A stretch of 35,020 nt of DNA from Chlorogloeopsis fritschii PCC 6912 (GTDB lineage: Bacteria > Cyanobacteriota > Cyanobacteriia > Cyanobacteriales > Nostocaceae), in contig NZ_AJLN01000035.1 in NCBI RefSeq assembly GCF_000317285.1, positions 1-35,020 on the forward strand, written 5' to 3'. This document shows, in pieces, positions 23,642-33,280 of this stretch. A model generated the notes under the pieces. The model saw only the letters and a program-made list of their open reading frames with translations, had not been told where the DNA came from and ran no database searches. Numbering within the stretch: the stretch's first letter is position 1; every line of letters starts with the position of its first letter. The position numbers were made by a program, and so were the translations under genes.

Positions 23642-25711
23642 ATGACACGATCTACCAAACCACGTCAAGAACGCAAACATACACCAAAAGTCAAACAATC
23701 TGGACTCTACAGGCGTGCGTTTCAACAAGCATTCATCAAATTGCACCCGCGTCATATGCTCAAAAATCCGGTAATGTTTGTCGTCTGGTTAGGCACAATC
23801 ATTACAGCATTAGTGACGATCGCACCAGATCTATTTGGCCCAACTCCGGGTGATAATCTGAGACTATTCAATGGTCTAATTACCTTAATTTTGTTCTTAA
23901 CCGTTCTGTTTGCTAACTTTGCCGAAGCCGTAGCCGAAGGACGAGGCAAAGCTCAAGCAGATGCCTTGCGATCGGCAAAATCCGAAGCCAAAGCCAAAAA
24001 ACTCCTTGCTGATGGTTCCATTCAAGAAGTTAGTTCTACAGCATTAAGACGTGGTGACCAAGTCAAGGTAATTGCTGGTGATATTATCCCCGCTGATGGT
24101 GAAGTGATTCAAGGTATTGCCTCTGTAGATGAATCTGCCATTACAGGAGAATCTGCACCAGTATTGAAAGAACCAGGGACAGATATTGCTAGTTCCGTGA
24201 CTGGTGGAACACGAATCATCTCCGATGAACTCACCATTCGCGTTACAACTGACCCAGGACAAGGCTTTCTCGACCGAATGATTAGCTTAGTAGAAGGAGC
24301 TTCCCGCAGTAAAACTCCTAATGAAATTGCTCTGACGGTTTTATTGGCAGTTCTGACTCAGGTATTTTTAGTAGTAATAGCAACTCTACCCACAGTCTCA
24401 GTCTACGTAAATTCACCTGTCAGTATTGCTGTATTAATCGCCCTGCTAGTTGCACTTATACCCACCACTATTGGCGGATTATTAAGTGCGATCGGTATTG
24501 CTGGTATGGATAGAGTTGCTCAGTTTAACGTCATTGCCACTTCCGGACGTGCCGTGGAAGCTTGTGGAGATGTGAACACTCTTGTATTAGATAAAACAGG
24601 GACAATCACTTTGGGTAACCGCATGGCAGAGGAATTTATCCCTGTGAACGGTCATTCTATGGAAAAGATGGCAAGAGTTGCTCTAGCATCGAGTGTATTT
24701 GATGAAACACCAGAAGGGAAATCCATCGTCAAACTAGCAGAAAAATTAGGAGCAAAATTAGATTTTGACCCCAAGCAAGCAGAAGGTATCGAATTTTCTG
24801 CCAAAACGCGCATGAGTGGCACTGATTTACCTGACGGCGTGCAAATTCGTAAAGGTGCAGTAGATGCGATCAAAGGATTTGTGCGTTCGCGCAATGGACA
24901 ATTAACACCTGAACTTGATGCCGCTTTTGAGAGAGTTTCGAGATTGGGTGGTACTCCCCTGGCACTTTGTCAAAACGAAGTTATTTACGGTGTCATTTAT
25001 CTCAAAGACATTATTAAACCGGGAATTCGAGAACGGTTTGATCAAATGCGGCGGATGGGAATTCAAACCATCATGCTAACAGGAGATAACCGCATTACTG
25101 CATCAGTGATTGCCCAAGAAGCAGGAGTTGATGATTTCATAGCTGAAGCTACACCAGAAGACAAAATTGAGGTAATTCAAACAGAACAAGCCCAAGGAAA
25201 GTTAGTCGCAATGACTGGAGATGGGACTAACGATGCTCCGGCATTGGCACAGGCAAATGTCGGCGTAGCGATGAATTCTGGTACACAAGCGGCAAAGGAA
25301 GCAGCTAATATGGTAGACCTGGATTCAGATCCCACCAAGTTAATTGATATTGTCACTATTGGTAAACAACTGCTGATTACCCGTGGAGCACTGACTACCT
25401 TTTCCATTGCCAACGATGTCGCTAAGTATTTCGCCATCATTCCTGCCATCTTTGCTGGTATTGGTGTTGGTAGCCTCAATATTATGGGTTTAGCTAGTGC
25501 CCAATCTGCTGTTTTATCAGCCTTGATATATAACGCCTTGATTATTCCCGTACTCATTCCCTTAGCACTAACTGGCGTCAAGTTTCGTCCACTCACAGCT
25601 GATCAACTTTTGCAGCGCAATATTTTTATCTATGGATTGGGTGGTGTCATTGCTCCCTTCATTGCCATCAAAGTGATTGACGTTTTGATTGCAGCCATAG
25701 GACTAGCATAA
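23642..25711 (+). CDS. kdpB: Potassium-transporting P-type ATPase subunit B
   Basis: KdpB is the ATP-hydrolysing catalytic subunit of the Kdp pump. It has 689 aa and a basic N-terminal extension (1-25, rich in Lys/Arg/Thr). The actuator motif TGES is at 168-171, the phosphorylated Asp317 is in [10 protein letters not shown], the nucleotide domain has [11 protein letters not shown] (353-363), and the hinge is [10 protein letters not shown] (526-535). Ser171 of TGES corresponds to E. coli Ser162, whose phosphorylation inhibits the pump at high K+, so that control could operate here. About seven membrane segments frame the cytoplasmic domains. No strong Shine-Dalgarno precedes the ATG. It sits in the kdpA-kdpB-kdpF-kdpC order. 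Confidence 0.97.
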   Translation: MTRSTKPRQERKHTPKVKQSGLYRRAFQQAFIKLHPRHMLKNPVMFVVWLGTIITALVTIAPDLFGPTPGDNLRLFNGLITLILFLTVLFANFAEAVAEGRGKAQADALRSAKSEAKAKKLLADGSIQEVSSTALRRGDQVKVIAGDIIPADGEVIQGIASVDESAITGESAPVLKEPGTDIASSVTGGTRIISDELTIRVTTDPGQGFLDRMISLVEGASRSKTPNEIALTVLLAVLTQVFLVVIATLPTVSVYVNSPVSIAVLIALLVALIPTTIGGLLSAIGIAGMDRVAQFNVIATSGRAVEACGDVNTLVLDKTGTITLGNRMAEEFIPVNGHSMEKMARVALASSVFDETPEGKSIVKLAEKLGAKLDFDPKQAEGIEFSAKTRMSGTDLPDGVQIRKGAVDAIKGFVRSRNGQLTPELDAAFERVSRLGGTPLALCQNEVIYGVIYLKDIIKPGIRERFDQMRRMGIQTIMLTGDNRITASVIAQEAGVDDFIAEATPEDKIEVIQTEQAQGKLVAMTGDGTNDAPALAQANVGVAMNSGTQAAKEAANMVDLDSDPTKLIDIVTIGKQLLITRGALTTFSIANDVAKYFAIIPAIFAGIGVGSLNIMGLASAQSAVLSALIYNALIIPVLIPLALTGVKFRPLTADQLLQRNIFIYGLGGVIAPFIAIKVIDVLIAAIGLA

Positions 25712-25743
25712 TCAAATACCCCGTGCCTCTGGGCGTTTCAATC

Positions 25744-25932
25744 ATGAAAAATTTATCTCTTTCTCTCTTCCTCACACTTACCCTCAACGTATTTTTGGCA
25801 CAAGCCGTATACGCAGCCACCTCTGAGGAAATATCACGTACTGCATCCTACGCCATTGCTCTTTTAGGGTTAGTAACTGTAAGTGTCTGCATCTATTTAT
25901 TTGTGGTCATTTTTCAACCGGAGAAATTCTGA
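25744..25932 (+). CDS. kdpF: KdpF-like small membrane subunit (kdpG of the Anabaena literature)
   Basis: This 62-aa protein has two hydrophobic segments. The N-terminal one, MKNLSLSLFLTLTLNVFLAQA followed by VYA, looks like a signal peptide. The C-terminal one, YAIALLGLVTVSVCIYLFVV followed by IFQPEKF, matches the single helix and EKF/AEKF-type end of KdpF, which stabilises the KdpABC complex. E. coli KdpF is only about 29 aa, so this form carries an extra N-terminal half. I chose the ATG at 25744; a GTG at 25723 would add seven residues. The stop overlaps the kdpC start by one base (TGATG). From memory, filamentous cyanobacterial kdp operons carry such a small gene between kdpB and kdpC and it has been called kdpG. 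Confidence 0.8.
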   Translation: MKNLSLSLFLTLTLNVFLAQAVYAATSEEISRTASYAIALLGLVTVSVCIYLFVVIFQPEKF

Positions 25933-26522
25933 TGAGTCAGATACGTCAACTCAATAAAGCTGTTCGTTCCACCTTGGCTTTGTGGTTCTTAACAGCATTA
26001 ATTTATCCTTTGTTGATGTTAGTTTGCGGACAGCTTGCATTGCCTTTTCAGGCTAATGGGAGCTTAATTAACAACACACAAGGCACAGTCATCGGTTCAG
26101 CATTAATTGGTCAACCTTTTAATAGCGATCGCTATTTTTGTAGTCGCCCCAGCACTGTTGACTATAGCACTAGCCCAGAAGTTGCTACCACAGGTACATC
26201 AGGAGCTAGCAACCTGGCACCCAGCAATTCCGAACTTATCGAACGTATTCAAAAGGAAGTCACACGGCTACAAAAAGCTAATATTCAACCCACTGCTGAT
26301 TTAGTTTATACATCTGGTTCTGGGTTAGATCCCCACATCAGCGTTGATGCAGCACAGGCACAGGTAAAACGTGTTGCCTCTGTCCGCAGTATTAACCCAA
26401 CCCAAATACAATCCTTGATAGCTCAAAATACTGATGGCAGATTCCTGGGTGTTTTTGGCGAACCTGGAGTTAACGTCCTCAAGTTGAATTTGGCACTAGA
26501 CGCTTTGCAGTCCAATCGTTAA
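25932..26522 (+). CDS. kdpC: Potassium-transporting ATPase subunit C
   Basis: KdpC is the small subunit with one N-terminal membrane helix (about 15-38, LALWFLTALIYPLLMLVCGQ) and a periplasmic domain; it raises ATP affinity and stabilises the complex. Family landmarks present are GSALIGQPFNSDRYFCSRPS (a variant of the usual GQ.F...YFxxRPS), the Ser/Asn-rich ASNLAPSNSEL, SGSGLDPHIS and VNVLKLNLAL. At 196 aa it is normal length. It is translationally coupled to the KdpF-like gene. It is the last gene of the operon: 330 bp follow with no kdpD, kdpE or terminator that I can recognise. Confidence 0.95.
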   Translation: MSQIRQLNKAVRSTLALWFLTALIYPLLMLVCGQLALPFQANGSLINNTQGTVIGSALIGQPFNSDRYFCSRPSTVDYSTSPEVATTGTSGASNLAPSNSELIERIQKEVTRLQKANIQPTADLVYTSGSGLDPHISVDAAQAQVKRVASVRSINPTQIQSLIAQNTDGRFLGVFGEPGVNVLKLNLALDALQSNR

Positions 26523-26852
26523 CAAACAATGTCATAGGTGCAAGCCAGCAACCCAAATGGAAAAGATGGTTCAAAGGTTCTTTTACACAATGATTGATGG
26601 ATGTAATCAGATATCAAAAAATAGATTTACACATTAATTGCCGCCGAGAATTAAAAAAATCACAAAATATTTGCGGAACAATACACCTTAGCAGCTAGTC
26701 TAACTAACGGACAATAACTATTAACTCACTAAAACTTCCTGCTGTTAATTGTCAAACCTAAAGAGGATTTTACATCCGCAGTTGAATACTAAATTGAATA
26801 TTAAATATGTATTCAACCAAAGAATCTGTACAGGATTTTGCTAAATCTAAGC
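26523..26852. other. Intergenic region with 9-bp inverted repeat
   Basis: No kdpD or other gene is present after kdpC. A perfect 9-bp inverted repeat, GTTGAATAC (26781-26789) and GTATTCAAC (26809-26817) with a 19-nt spacer, lies 36 bp before the next gene's ATG and could be an operator or a leader hairpin. Nothing else is recognised. Confidence 0.5.
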
Positions 26853-28079
26853 ATGAAGTATTCAAGAAACTCTACAATCAATTTATTTTTCTGTCTCAGT
26901 TTAACGGGACTTGTTGCCTGTAACAATGCACCAGCAACACTGAGCAACTCTAATAATGAAAATCAAGCAGCATCACCCGCTGCAAATACAACCACAGCTG
27001 CCCAAACTCAAGCCTGTATCTATCTTAAAGATGGCTTTGGTTCCCAAGGACAGGTAAAAGTACGGGTTGAGGAGGTAGTTACAGGTTTAGAAGTTCCTTG
27101 GGGAATAGCTTTTCTGCCTGGAGGAGATATGCTAGTCACTGAACGCCCTGGTAGGGTGCGACTAGTACGAAATGGCAAACTGCAACAAGCTCCTGTGAAC
27201 ACCGTCAAAGTTACAGATTCTGGAGAAGGTGGGTTATTGGGGATTGCGGCTCATCCTAACTTTGCCAATAATCGATTTTTTTACCTGTACTATACAGTTG
27301 ATAAAAATGGCTCTCCAGTCAATCGAGTTGAGCGGTGGCGATTATCTACTGATGGAGTTAAGGCATCACGAGACCGAATTATTATCGATGATATACCTGC
27401 TGCTATTTATCATAATGGCGGCCGTCTGCGCTTTGGCCCAGATGGGATGCTATATATTGGTACTGGTGATGGGCGAGAGCCAAAATCCTCTCAAAATATT
27501 GATAGTTTGGCTGGCAAGATTTTGCGCTTGACTCCAGACGGACAAGTTCCCAAAGATAATCCATTTCCAAACAATCCTGCTTTCATTACAGGAATTCGCA
27601 ACACCCAAGGATTTGATTGGCCAAATCAGTCTACACTATGGGTGACCGATCACGGGCCTAGTGGTGATTTAGGAAGAACTGGTCACGATGAGGTGAGTGT
27701 TGCCACAGCAGGCGATAATCTTGGTTGGCCTGATATATACGGTTGTGAATCACAAAAAGGTATGGTTGTTCCCTCCCTCACTTGGCAGCAAGCCGTACCT
27801 CCAGGTGGAGCAGCAATTTATACTGGGAATACCATCCCTGAGTGGAAAGGAAACTTAATTATTGGTACTCTTGGTTCCAGACACCTACATCGGGTTGTTT
27901 TCGACTCAGCAAACCGCGATCGCGTGCAACTACATGAGGTGTACTTTCAGAATCAATTCGGAAGACTCCGAGAGGTGGCGATGGGGCTAGATGGTGAATT
28001 GTACGTTACTACTAGCAACTGTGACGGTAGAGGAAACTGTCCTCAAGGGGGAGACAAAATTCTCCGTATCACCCGATGA
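26853..28079 (+). CDS. PQQ-type soluble sugar (aldose) dehydrogenase-like lipoprotein
   Basis: This is a predicted periplasmic beta-propeller dehydrogenase of the soluble glucose dehydrogenase/YliI type. I chose the ATG at 26853 (408 aa); the frame is open from a TTG at 26838. The N-terminus is a lipoprotein signal, FFCLSLTGLVAC, with lipobox Cys23, followed by a low-complexity Asn/Ala/Thr linker to about residue 52. The propeller begins with VVTGLEVPWGIAFLPGGDMLVTERPGR. The candidate catalytic His187 is in AIYHNGGRLRFGPDGMLY, followed by IGTGDG. The C-terminal REVAMGLDGELYVTTSN and KILRI are typical. The substrate and the presence of PQQ in this organism are uncertain. It is convergent with the next gene. 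Confidence 0.87.
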   Translation: MKYSRNSTINLFFCLSLTGLVACNNAPATLSNSNNENQAASPAANTTTAAQTQACIYLKDGFGSQGQVKVRVEEVVTGLEVPWGIAFLPGGDMLVTERPGRVRLVRNGKLQQAPVNTVKVTDSGEGGLLGIAAHPNFANNRFFYLYYTVDKNGSPVNRVERWRLSTDGVKASRDRIIIDDIPAAIYHNGGRLRFGPDGMLYIGTGDGREPKSSQNIDSLAGKILRLTPDGQVPKDNPFPNNPAFITGIRNTQGFDWPNQSTLWVTDHGPSGDLGRTGHDEVSVATAGDNLGWPDIYGCESQKGMVVPSLTWQQAVPPGGAAIYTGNTIPEWKGNLIIGTLGSRHLHRVVFDSANRDRVQLHEVYFQNQFGRLREVAMGLDGELYVTTSNCDGRGNCPQGGDKILRITR

Positions 28080-28197
28080 ACCATTAGCCATTAGCTATTA
28101 AGTTAAGTGGACATAATTAAGACTCAAAACGCCAACCATTTAAATCTGCTTAGAAAGGAGCCTTCCCCTTCTGCCTCCAGCATAGCTGCCTTCTTTG

Positions 28198-29490
28198 TTA
28201 AAAATTCTGCCCTGCAAAAATTGATCGCACCTCACCGTTGCGGCGGATAATAGCTTCTCCGTTAGCGACATCTACTAATGTCCAACCACTGGAACCGATG
28301 CTTTCACCTATCTCAACGCGGCGAGTGATACCGTTCACTTTAAATAAAGCAGCAGACTTGTTTCCTAGTTCTAACAATCCCTCTAAAGTATGGGATGGAG
28401 CAGCAGGAGAAGAAATGGCAGATGCCGCCTCTGGTGCTGTAGCTGTAGGTAGCTTTGGAGGTGCTAACAAGTTTGGTACAGATGGTATTGCTGATTGGGA
28501 TGCTTGTTGTACAGGTATTGCCGTAGGGTTGACGTCTAAGGGTTTGAGCTTTGGCTGGATACCCGCCAAAAGATCTGTAGGTTTGACTGGTTTATCCCCG
28601 GTATTCTGAGATGGAGATGCAGTTGGTACAGTTGTGCTGGCAGCAGAGGGTAGTTGTGGTAAGGTTGTGGCAATACCAGAGTTGGCTGAAGGCACGTAGC
28701 GCATTGGCAGTGGTGCTTGATAAACGGGAATATATATTCGCTCTACAATGCTTGTAGAACGGTTGGGAGTGGGGGGTGTATTGTTACCTGTCAAGACGGG
28801 TGGTAAATTCCCAGTTTGTTTTTCGTTTCTGACGTAAGCAAGGGCTGTACGATTACTTGCCATTCTTGATATGAGTGTATTGGCAGATGTAAGATAAATG
28901 CTCGCATCTTGCCTATCCATTGCAGCTAGTGCTTCTAATACGTAGTTGGCAAAATCGACTGCAACATCTTCTTTTGTGTATACCAGTGGCTGCAATTGCG
29001 GTTGGGATATCTCTAAGGCTTGCCGAAAGTATTTTGATCCTAGACGGTTGAGTAGATTGGAGTTGGATATCCAGACAATACCAGCGATCGCCAATCCTAA
29101 GGTTACTACCAGTTTTGGCAATCTACTCCAGTGCTGTGATTGTTGAGGTTGTTTCTTTACTAATTTACCAACACTAGAAGTACTTACCACAAACGTACTT
29201 AATTGATTGTTCCGAGATTGTGGAGTGTTCTGTGTGGTTTGGGTAGATGATTCTGGTAAAGCAATTTGCGGCACACTCACTGTTTGTGCATGAGTATATG
29301 GAGGTAACCTCTTAGCTGGGTTTCCCTTTTGCGCAGGTAATTTCCTGCTACCATCCAGAACAGAGTCTATCTCAGCAAAGAGATCGTCAATCAAACTGTC
29401 AGCATAGGTTTCCATCGACCAAGTTTCGCTGGCCATTAATTCCTCCGCTGGTTCTGGAATAATCAGGTTGGTGCTGATTTCTAAAGACAT
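28198..29490 (-). CDS. Single-pass membrane protein with GspC/PilP-like C-terminal domain
   Basis: I do not recognise a named gene. The 430-aa protein has an acidic cytoplasmic N-terminus (1-60, with ETYADSLIDDLFAEIDSVL), a linker, and one hydrophobic helix (127-142, LVVTLGLAIAGIVWIS). It continues with a helical segment (165-215) and a long Pro/Thr/Ser/Ala-rich linker (about 225-365). The compact C-terminal domain (368-430) reads LEGLLELGNKSAALFKVNGI, then RRVEIGESIGSSGWTLVDVANGEAIIRRNGEVRSIFAGQ. That domain follows the pattern of the GspC/PilP homology region of type II secretion and type IV pilus systems (property statement, inner-membrane helix, flexible linker, small beta domain). No other pilus or secretion genes are nearby. 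Confidence in the gene is high; the family link is inference. Confidence 0.8.
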   Translation of the reverse strand: MSLEISTNLIIPEPAEELMASETWSMETYADSLIDDLFAEIDSVLDGSRKLPAQKGNPAKRLPPYTHAQTVSVPQIALPESSTQTTQNTPQSRNNQLSTFVVSTSSVGKLVKKQPQQSQHWSRLPKLVVTLGLAIAGIVWISNSNLLNRLGSKYFRQALEISQPQLQPLVYTKEDVAVDFANYVLEALAAMDRQDASIYLTSANTLISRMASNRTALAYVRNEKQTGNLPPVLTGNNTPPTPNRSTSIVERIYIPVYQAPLPMRYVPSANSGIATTLPQLPSAASTTVPTASPSQNTGDKPVKPTDLLAGIQPKLKPLDVNPTAIPVQQASQSAIPSVPNLLAPPKLPTATAPEAASAISSPAAPSHTLEGLLELGNKSAALFKVNGITRRVEIGESIGSSGWTLVDVANGEAIIRRNGEVRSIFAGQNF

Positions 29491-29617
29491 AGCAATTTCC
29501 AGTTTTAGCTTTTTGGGGAGATTTATTACCCTTGTTTATGCAAATTTTGAATAAAAAACCCATAAACCCATCCCAGCGAGACGAGTTGATGATTTATTCG
29601 GTATATAAATTTTGACT

Positions 29618-29690
29618 AGTATCTGGTCAGCGTTGATGATGCCTAAGTATGTACTTATGTCATCAATCATACCTGCCTATCCCAGATACT
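29618..29690. repeat. Nested inverted repeat (three-tier hairpin)
   Basis: Three stems lie one within another: AGTATCTGG (29618-29626) with CCAGATACT (29682-29690), TTGATGA (29633-29639) with TCATCAA (29660-29666), and AAGT-atgt-ACTT (29645-29656). All are perfect. It lies in the 221-bp gap just after the mnmG stop, so on the minus strand it would form a strong 3' RNA structure. There is no clear U-tract, so it is either an unusual terminator, a small mobile repeat or a structured RNA. Confidence 0.6.
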
Positions 29691-29711
29691 CCTTACTACT
29701 ATACTCTTGCT

Positions 29712-31649
29712 TTATAAAGATTGTTTGACAGCTAGGGCTGGAAACTCAGTATCTGACTTGGTTTTACGCAATTCTAAATAGATCAGCAGAGCATTGATGT
29801 CGGCTGGGTTAACACCACCGATACGTGCCGCTTGACCGATAGTAAGCGGTTTTACCTTTGTAAGTTTTTCTCTTGCTTCTTTTGATAAGGTATCGATTGA
29901 TGCATAATCTAAATCTGCGGGCAACTGGCGGTTTGCCTGACGAGCAATTTGTTCAATTTGATTTTGCTGTCTGGCAAGATAGCCGGAATACTTGATGTCG
30001 ATTTCTGCGCCTTCTTTTTCAGCACGTTCGAGATTGGCATTTGCCAGTCCGTACCTTTCTAAATCAATGTAATGGAATCCCGGACGCCGCAGCAGATCAG
30101 CAAGGGTGATCGAGCCTTTTATAGCTTGTCCTGTAGCTTGAGCGATCGCTTTCCCAATTTCATCATGCTCTTTAATCCGTACTGTGTGTAGCCGTTCTTT
30201 TTCGGCTGCAATATTTGCCTGCTTGCGGACAAATAATTCCCAGCGGCGATCGTCTATCAAGCCAATTTCCCGCCCTAAAGGTGTGAGGCGCTGATCGGCA
30301 TTATCAGAACGCAGAAGTAAACGATATTCCGAGCGGCTTGTGAGCATTCGGTAAGGCTCCCGCAAATCTTTCGTACACAAATCGTCTACCAGTGTGCCGA
30401 TATAGCTTTCCTCACGTGCAAACACGATCGGAGACTGTCCGCGCACAAATCGCACGGCGTTGACTCCCGCTACAATGCCTTGAGCGGCGGCTTCTTCGTA
30501 ACCAGTTGTACCATTGATTTGCCCGGCACAGAAAAGCCCTTCTATTTTCTTAGTCATCAGTGTGGGATAACACTGAGTTGCAGGCAAATAATCATACTCA
30601 ACTGCGTATGCCGGACGCAACATCACACAATTTTCTAAACCAGGCAGAGTCCGCAACATTTGCAGTTGTAAGTTTTCTGGCAACCCTGTAGAAAACCCTT
30701 GAATGTAAAGCTCCGGTATATCTCTGCCTTCTGGTTCAATAAAAATTTGGTGGCTTTCTTTATCAGCAAAGCGCACAATTTTATCTTCAATACTAGGGCA
30801 GTAACGCGGCCCTTTAGCTTCTACCCAACCACCATATACGGGAGATAGGTGCAGATTTTCCTGAATCAGGCGATGAGTTTCGGCTGTGGTGCGCGTCATG
30901 TAGCAGGGCATTTGTTCCCTTTCTACCCACACTTGGGGGTCAAAGCTAAACCACCGAACTTCTGTATCTCCCGGCTGAAGTTCCATTTTGGTGTAGTCTA
31001 CAGATCGCTTGTCTACCCGTGCCGGAGTTCCTGTTTTTAGCCGTCCTGTTTCAAAGCCCAAGCGGTTGAGAGTTTGGGTTAAGCCCTCGGCAGCAAATTC
31101 CCCAGCACGTCCTGCGGACATCGATTTGTTACCAACCCAAATCCGTCCTCCCAAAAATGTACCAGTTGTCAAAATTACGGCTTTACACTGAAACGCCACA
31201 CCAAAGTAAGTCTGAACGCCGACGACTTCATCGTTAGCACCCAAGACTAAATCTGTAACCATGCCTTCACGAACAAGCAAATTTTCTTGATTCTCAATGA
31301 TATTCTTCATTACTGCCGCGTATTCCCGCTTATCAGTCTGGGCGCGTAATGCCCAAACCGCAGGGCCTCGCGAAGAATTGAGAATCCGCTTTTGCAGATA
31401 GGTGCGGTCTGCCATTTTACCTATTTCCCCACCCAGGGCATCTACCTCATGGGTTAATTGAGACTTGGCGGGGCCACCTACTGCTGGATTACAAGGTTGC
31501 CATGCGATTTTATCTAAGTTAAGTGTCAATAGCAAGGTACGGCAACCAAGGCGTGCGCTAGCCAGTGCTGCTTCACAACCAGAGTGACCTGCACCAACAA
31601 CGATGATATCAAAGGTGTCTTGGAATTCAACGGAATTGTGCATGGTCAT
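29712..31649 (-). CDS. mnmG: tRNA uridine-5-carboxymethylaminomethyl modification enzyme MnmG (GidA)
   Basis: With MnmE this FAD enzyme installs carboxymethylaminomethyl at U34 of certain tRNAs. The 645-aa chain has the FAD-binding [19 protein letters not shown] at about 16-34, [17 protein letters not shown], the GidA signatures KTGTPARV and [40 protein letters not shown], and a C-terminal helical part ending near [15 protein letters not shown] for tRNA and partner binding. Length is normal. The ATG at 31649 and the in-frame ATG at 31643 are both possible. It stands between a 221-bp gap with a nested hairpin downstream and a divergent region with a double-hairpin repeat upstream. Confidence 0.96.
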   Translation of the reverse strand: MTMHNSVEFQDTFDIIVVGAGHSGCEAALASARLGCRTLLLTLNLDKIAWQPCNPAVGGPAKSQLTHEVDALGGEIGKMADRTYLQKRILNSSRGPAVWALRAQTDKREYAAVMKNIIENQENLLVREGMVTDLVLGANDEVVGVQTYFGVAFQCKAVILTTGTFLGGRIWVGNKSMSAGRAGEFAAEGLTQTLNRLGFETGRLKTGTPARVDKRSVDYTKMELQPGDTEVRWFSFDPQVWVEREQMPCYMTRTTAETHRLIQENLHLSPVYGGWVEAKGPRYCPSIEDKIVRFADKESHQIFIEPEGRDIPELYIQGFSTGLPENLQLQMLRTLPGLENCVMLRPAYAVEYDYLPATQCYPTLMTKKIEGLFCAGQINGTTGYEEAAAQGIVAGVNAVRFVRGQSPIVFAREESYIGTLVDDLCTKDLREPYRMLTSRSEYRLLLRSDNADQRLTPLGREIGLIDDRRWELFVRKQANIAAEKERLHTVRIKEHDEIGKAIAQATGQAIKGSITLADLLRRPGFHYIDLERYGLANANLERAEKEGAEIDIKYSGYLARQQNQIEQIARQANRQLPADLDYASIDTLSKEAREKLTKVKPLTIGQAARIGGVNPADINALLIYLELRKTKSDTEFPALAVKQSL

Positions 31650-31778
31650 AACTAGGGAACGGCAAGCTTATAGATATAGTCAATTCTAACCGATCCAATG
31701 CTTCCCTTATTGTCTTTATATGTGTTAGAAATTATACGAGTACTGAATTATTAATAGATATTTAAAGATTCGATTTAG

Positions 31779-31824
31779 GAGCCAGAGGCTCTAGTTCTCG
31801 TTACCAGTTCAACCTGGTAACGAG
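31779..31824. repeat. Double-hairpin dispersed repeat, copy 2
   Basis: GAGCC-aga-GGCTC (31779-31791), a 5-nt spacer, then CTCGTTACCAG (31797-31807) and CTGGTAACGAG (31814-31824) with a 6-nt loop. The layout is the same as at 7155-7202. In the small hairpin the fourth pair is C-G here but G-C in copy 1, a compensatory change that keeps the stem. It lies in the divergent gap between mnmG and the carboxypeptidase gene. Confidence 0.75.
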
Positions 31825-31866
31825 GGTGGGTTTGGAATTGAAATAAGATGATGATTGTAGGTAGTT

Positions 31867-32730
31867 GTGAAAATAATTTTGAGAAAAACTGTTTTTTATA
31901 GTCTCATTGCTTTGATTGTTTTTACTTTAGTGGCAAGTACAGGGAATACTCATCAACTCTTAAGTAGAAATGACCAACAATTACAAGATTGCTTGATGGC
32001 TGGCTCTGTAGTCAATCATAGACAACAAATTGGCAAGTTTTGTACAAATCTTCCTCAATCAGATATTTCACCTACTTCTACTTTGAACCTATCTGAAAGT
32101 GAGCGTTTTGTCGCTGAAGTCAAAAATAAACTGCTTGTGCTTCCACAATCGGGAAGTTATGAATATATTTTGCTGCGTGCCTACGGAGCAATATTTATTA
32201 ATCAAAATCCGGGAGTAAAACTACCACAAAAAGTATTTTTTACTAATGAAAATGAGACAAAAGCCTTTCAATCTAATCTAACGTTGGGTAAAGTTAACAA
32301 CACTAACAACTGCTATTTACAAAAGGTAGCAGCAGATGCTTTTAATCAGGCGCAAGCACAAGTGGCAATTCCTTTAAAATCTGGTTATGGCGCTAGTGAT
32401 TGTACTCGTACTTTTACCACGAATCTAAAATTTTGGAGAAAATACGCCAACACTATAACTTTAGAGAGAGTTCGTCAAGGCAAGGAAACCAAAATTCTTT
32501 CTACTGTAGCTCCTCCCGGTGCATCACAACATCTTTGGGGATTGGCAATTGATTTACGAGCATTAACACCAATGCAAAAACAGGCTTTACATCAAAATGG
32601 CTGGTTTCAAACTGTTGAAAATGACATACCCCATTGGACTTATCTCGGACAACCACAGGAGAAATTGGCTGAGTTTGGATTACAAAATAAAATTGTCAAG
32701 GGAGTGAGCTATTGGGTAACACCGCTTTAA
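31867..32730 (+). CDS. VanY-type D-alanyl-D-alanine carboxypeptidase (peptidase M15)
   Basis: This is a predicted zinc carboxypeptidase that trims the terminal D-Ala of peptidoglycan stem peptides in the periplasm. The start is a GTG at 31867 (287 aa). A hydrophobic segment at 8-24 is a signal peptide or anchor. The M15B zinc site is complete: His222 in SQHLWGLAIDLR, Asp229 in the same motif and His256 in IPHWTY. The upstream part (30-165) is a less conserved helical region with two possible disulfide cysteines. No vancomycin-resistance genes are near, so a role in wall maturation is likelier than resistance. It is monocistronic, divergent from mnmG, with a repeat hairpin in its upstream region. 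Confidence 0.86.
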   Translation: MKIILRKTVFYSLIALIVFTLVASTGNTHQLLSRNDQQLQDCLMAGSVVNHRQQIGKFCTNLPQSDISPTSTLNLSESERFVAEVKNKLLVLPQSGSYEYILLRAYGAIFINQNPGVKLPQKVFFTNENETKAFQSNLTLGKVNNTNNCYLQKVAADAFNQAQAQVAIPLKSGYGASDCTRTFTTNLKFWRKYANTITLERVRQGKETKILSTVAPPGASQHLWGLAIDLRALTPMQKQALHQNGWFQTVENDIPHWTYLGQPQEKLAEFGLQNKIVKGVSYWVTPL

Positions 32731-32733
32731 CTC

Positions 32734-32776
32734 AATCTCATTGATTCTCTTGTTGGAGAAAGCTGGAATTGAGATT
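32734..32776 (+). terminator. Possible terminator hairpin after the carboxypeptidase gene
   Basis: A nested stem AATCTCA (32734-32740) with TGAGATT (32770-32776), enclosing TTCTC (32745-32749) with GAGAA (32756-32760), begins 4 bp after the stop codon. Only a short T-run follows, so efficiency is doubtful. Confidence 0.4.
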
Positions 32777-33280
32777 TTGGGAACAAGCGATCGCCTACTC
32801 AATGTCTACTATATAGATAGCAGTAGAAGGGATAATTCTAGATGACAACGAAAAATTATTTGCGTATCAAATTTGACTTAAAATAAGTGATTTCAACCCA
32901 TAGAAGGAGGGGAATTTACTACCTTAACTATTTACCCTATAACTCAAGCTAAGGATAATATAAAGAATGTATAAGAAGCAAAATTAACTGAGGTTAGGTA
33001 AGACAGAGAATAGGTCAAAATATGAATATAATTTCCTAGTTTCCAGTTTGTTGATAGATAAATTCTAAATATTTAAGCTCACCCCATAATTGGTAATCAC
33101 TCACTCTCTTGGAGTGTAAAAATATATCCAAACTCAATTATGTTAAAATGAAAAACTTAGTTATCGCTAATAGTTAATAGATATTAATGTGTGTTTTTTA
33201 GAAAACAATAAGTTTACACACTTCTTGTCAACCTCAAATAAACTTTTTTGACTGACTTGTAATTCTTAATTTTGACGCTC
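32777..33280. other. AT-rich intergenic region upstream of the M48 protease gene
   Basis: About 500 bp without a gene. It holds a HIP1 octamer near 32788 and a GGAGGGG near 32906 that is not followed by a start codon. The right end (33120-33270) is very AT-rich and probably contains the M48 gene promoter. I see no repeat, tRNA or structured RNA in it. Confidence 0.5.

Noticed and set aside
26107-26304. Hydrophobic 65-codon frame within kdpC
   Set aside because: It is an alternative frame inside kdpC, which is clearly coding in its own frame.
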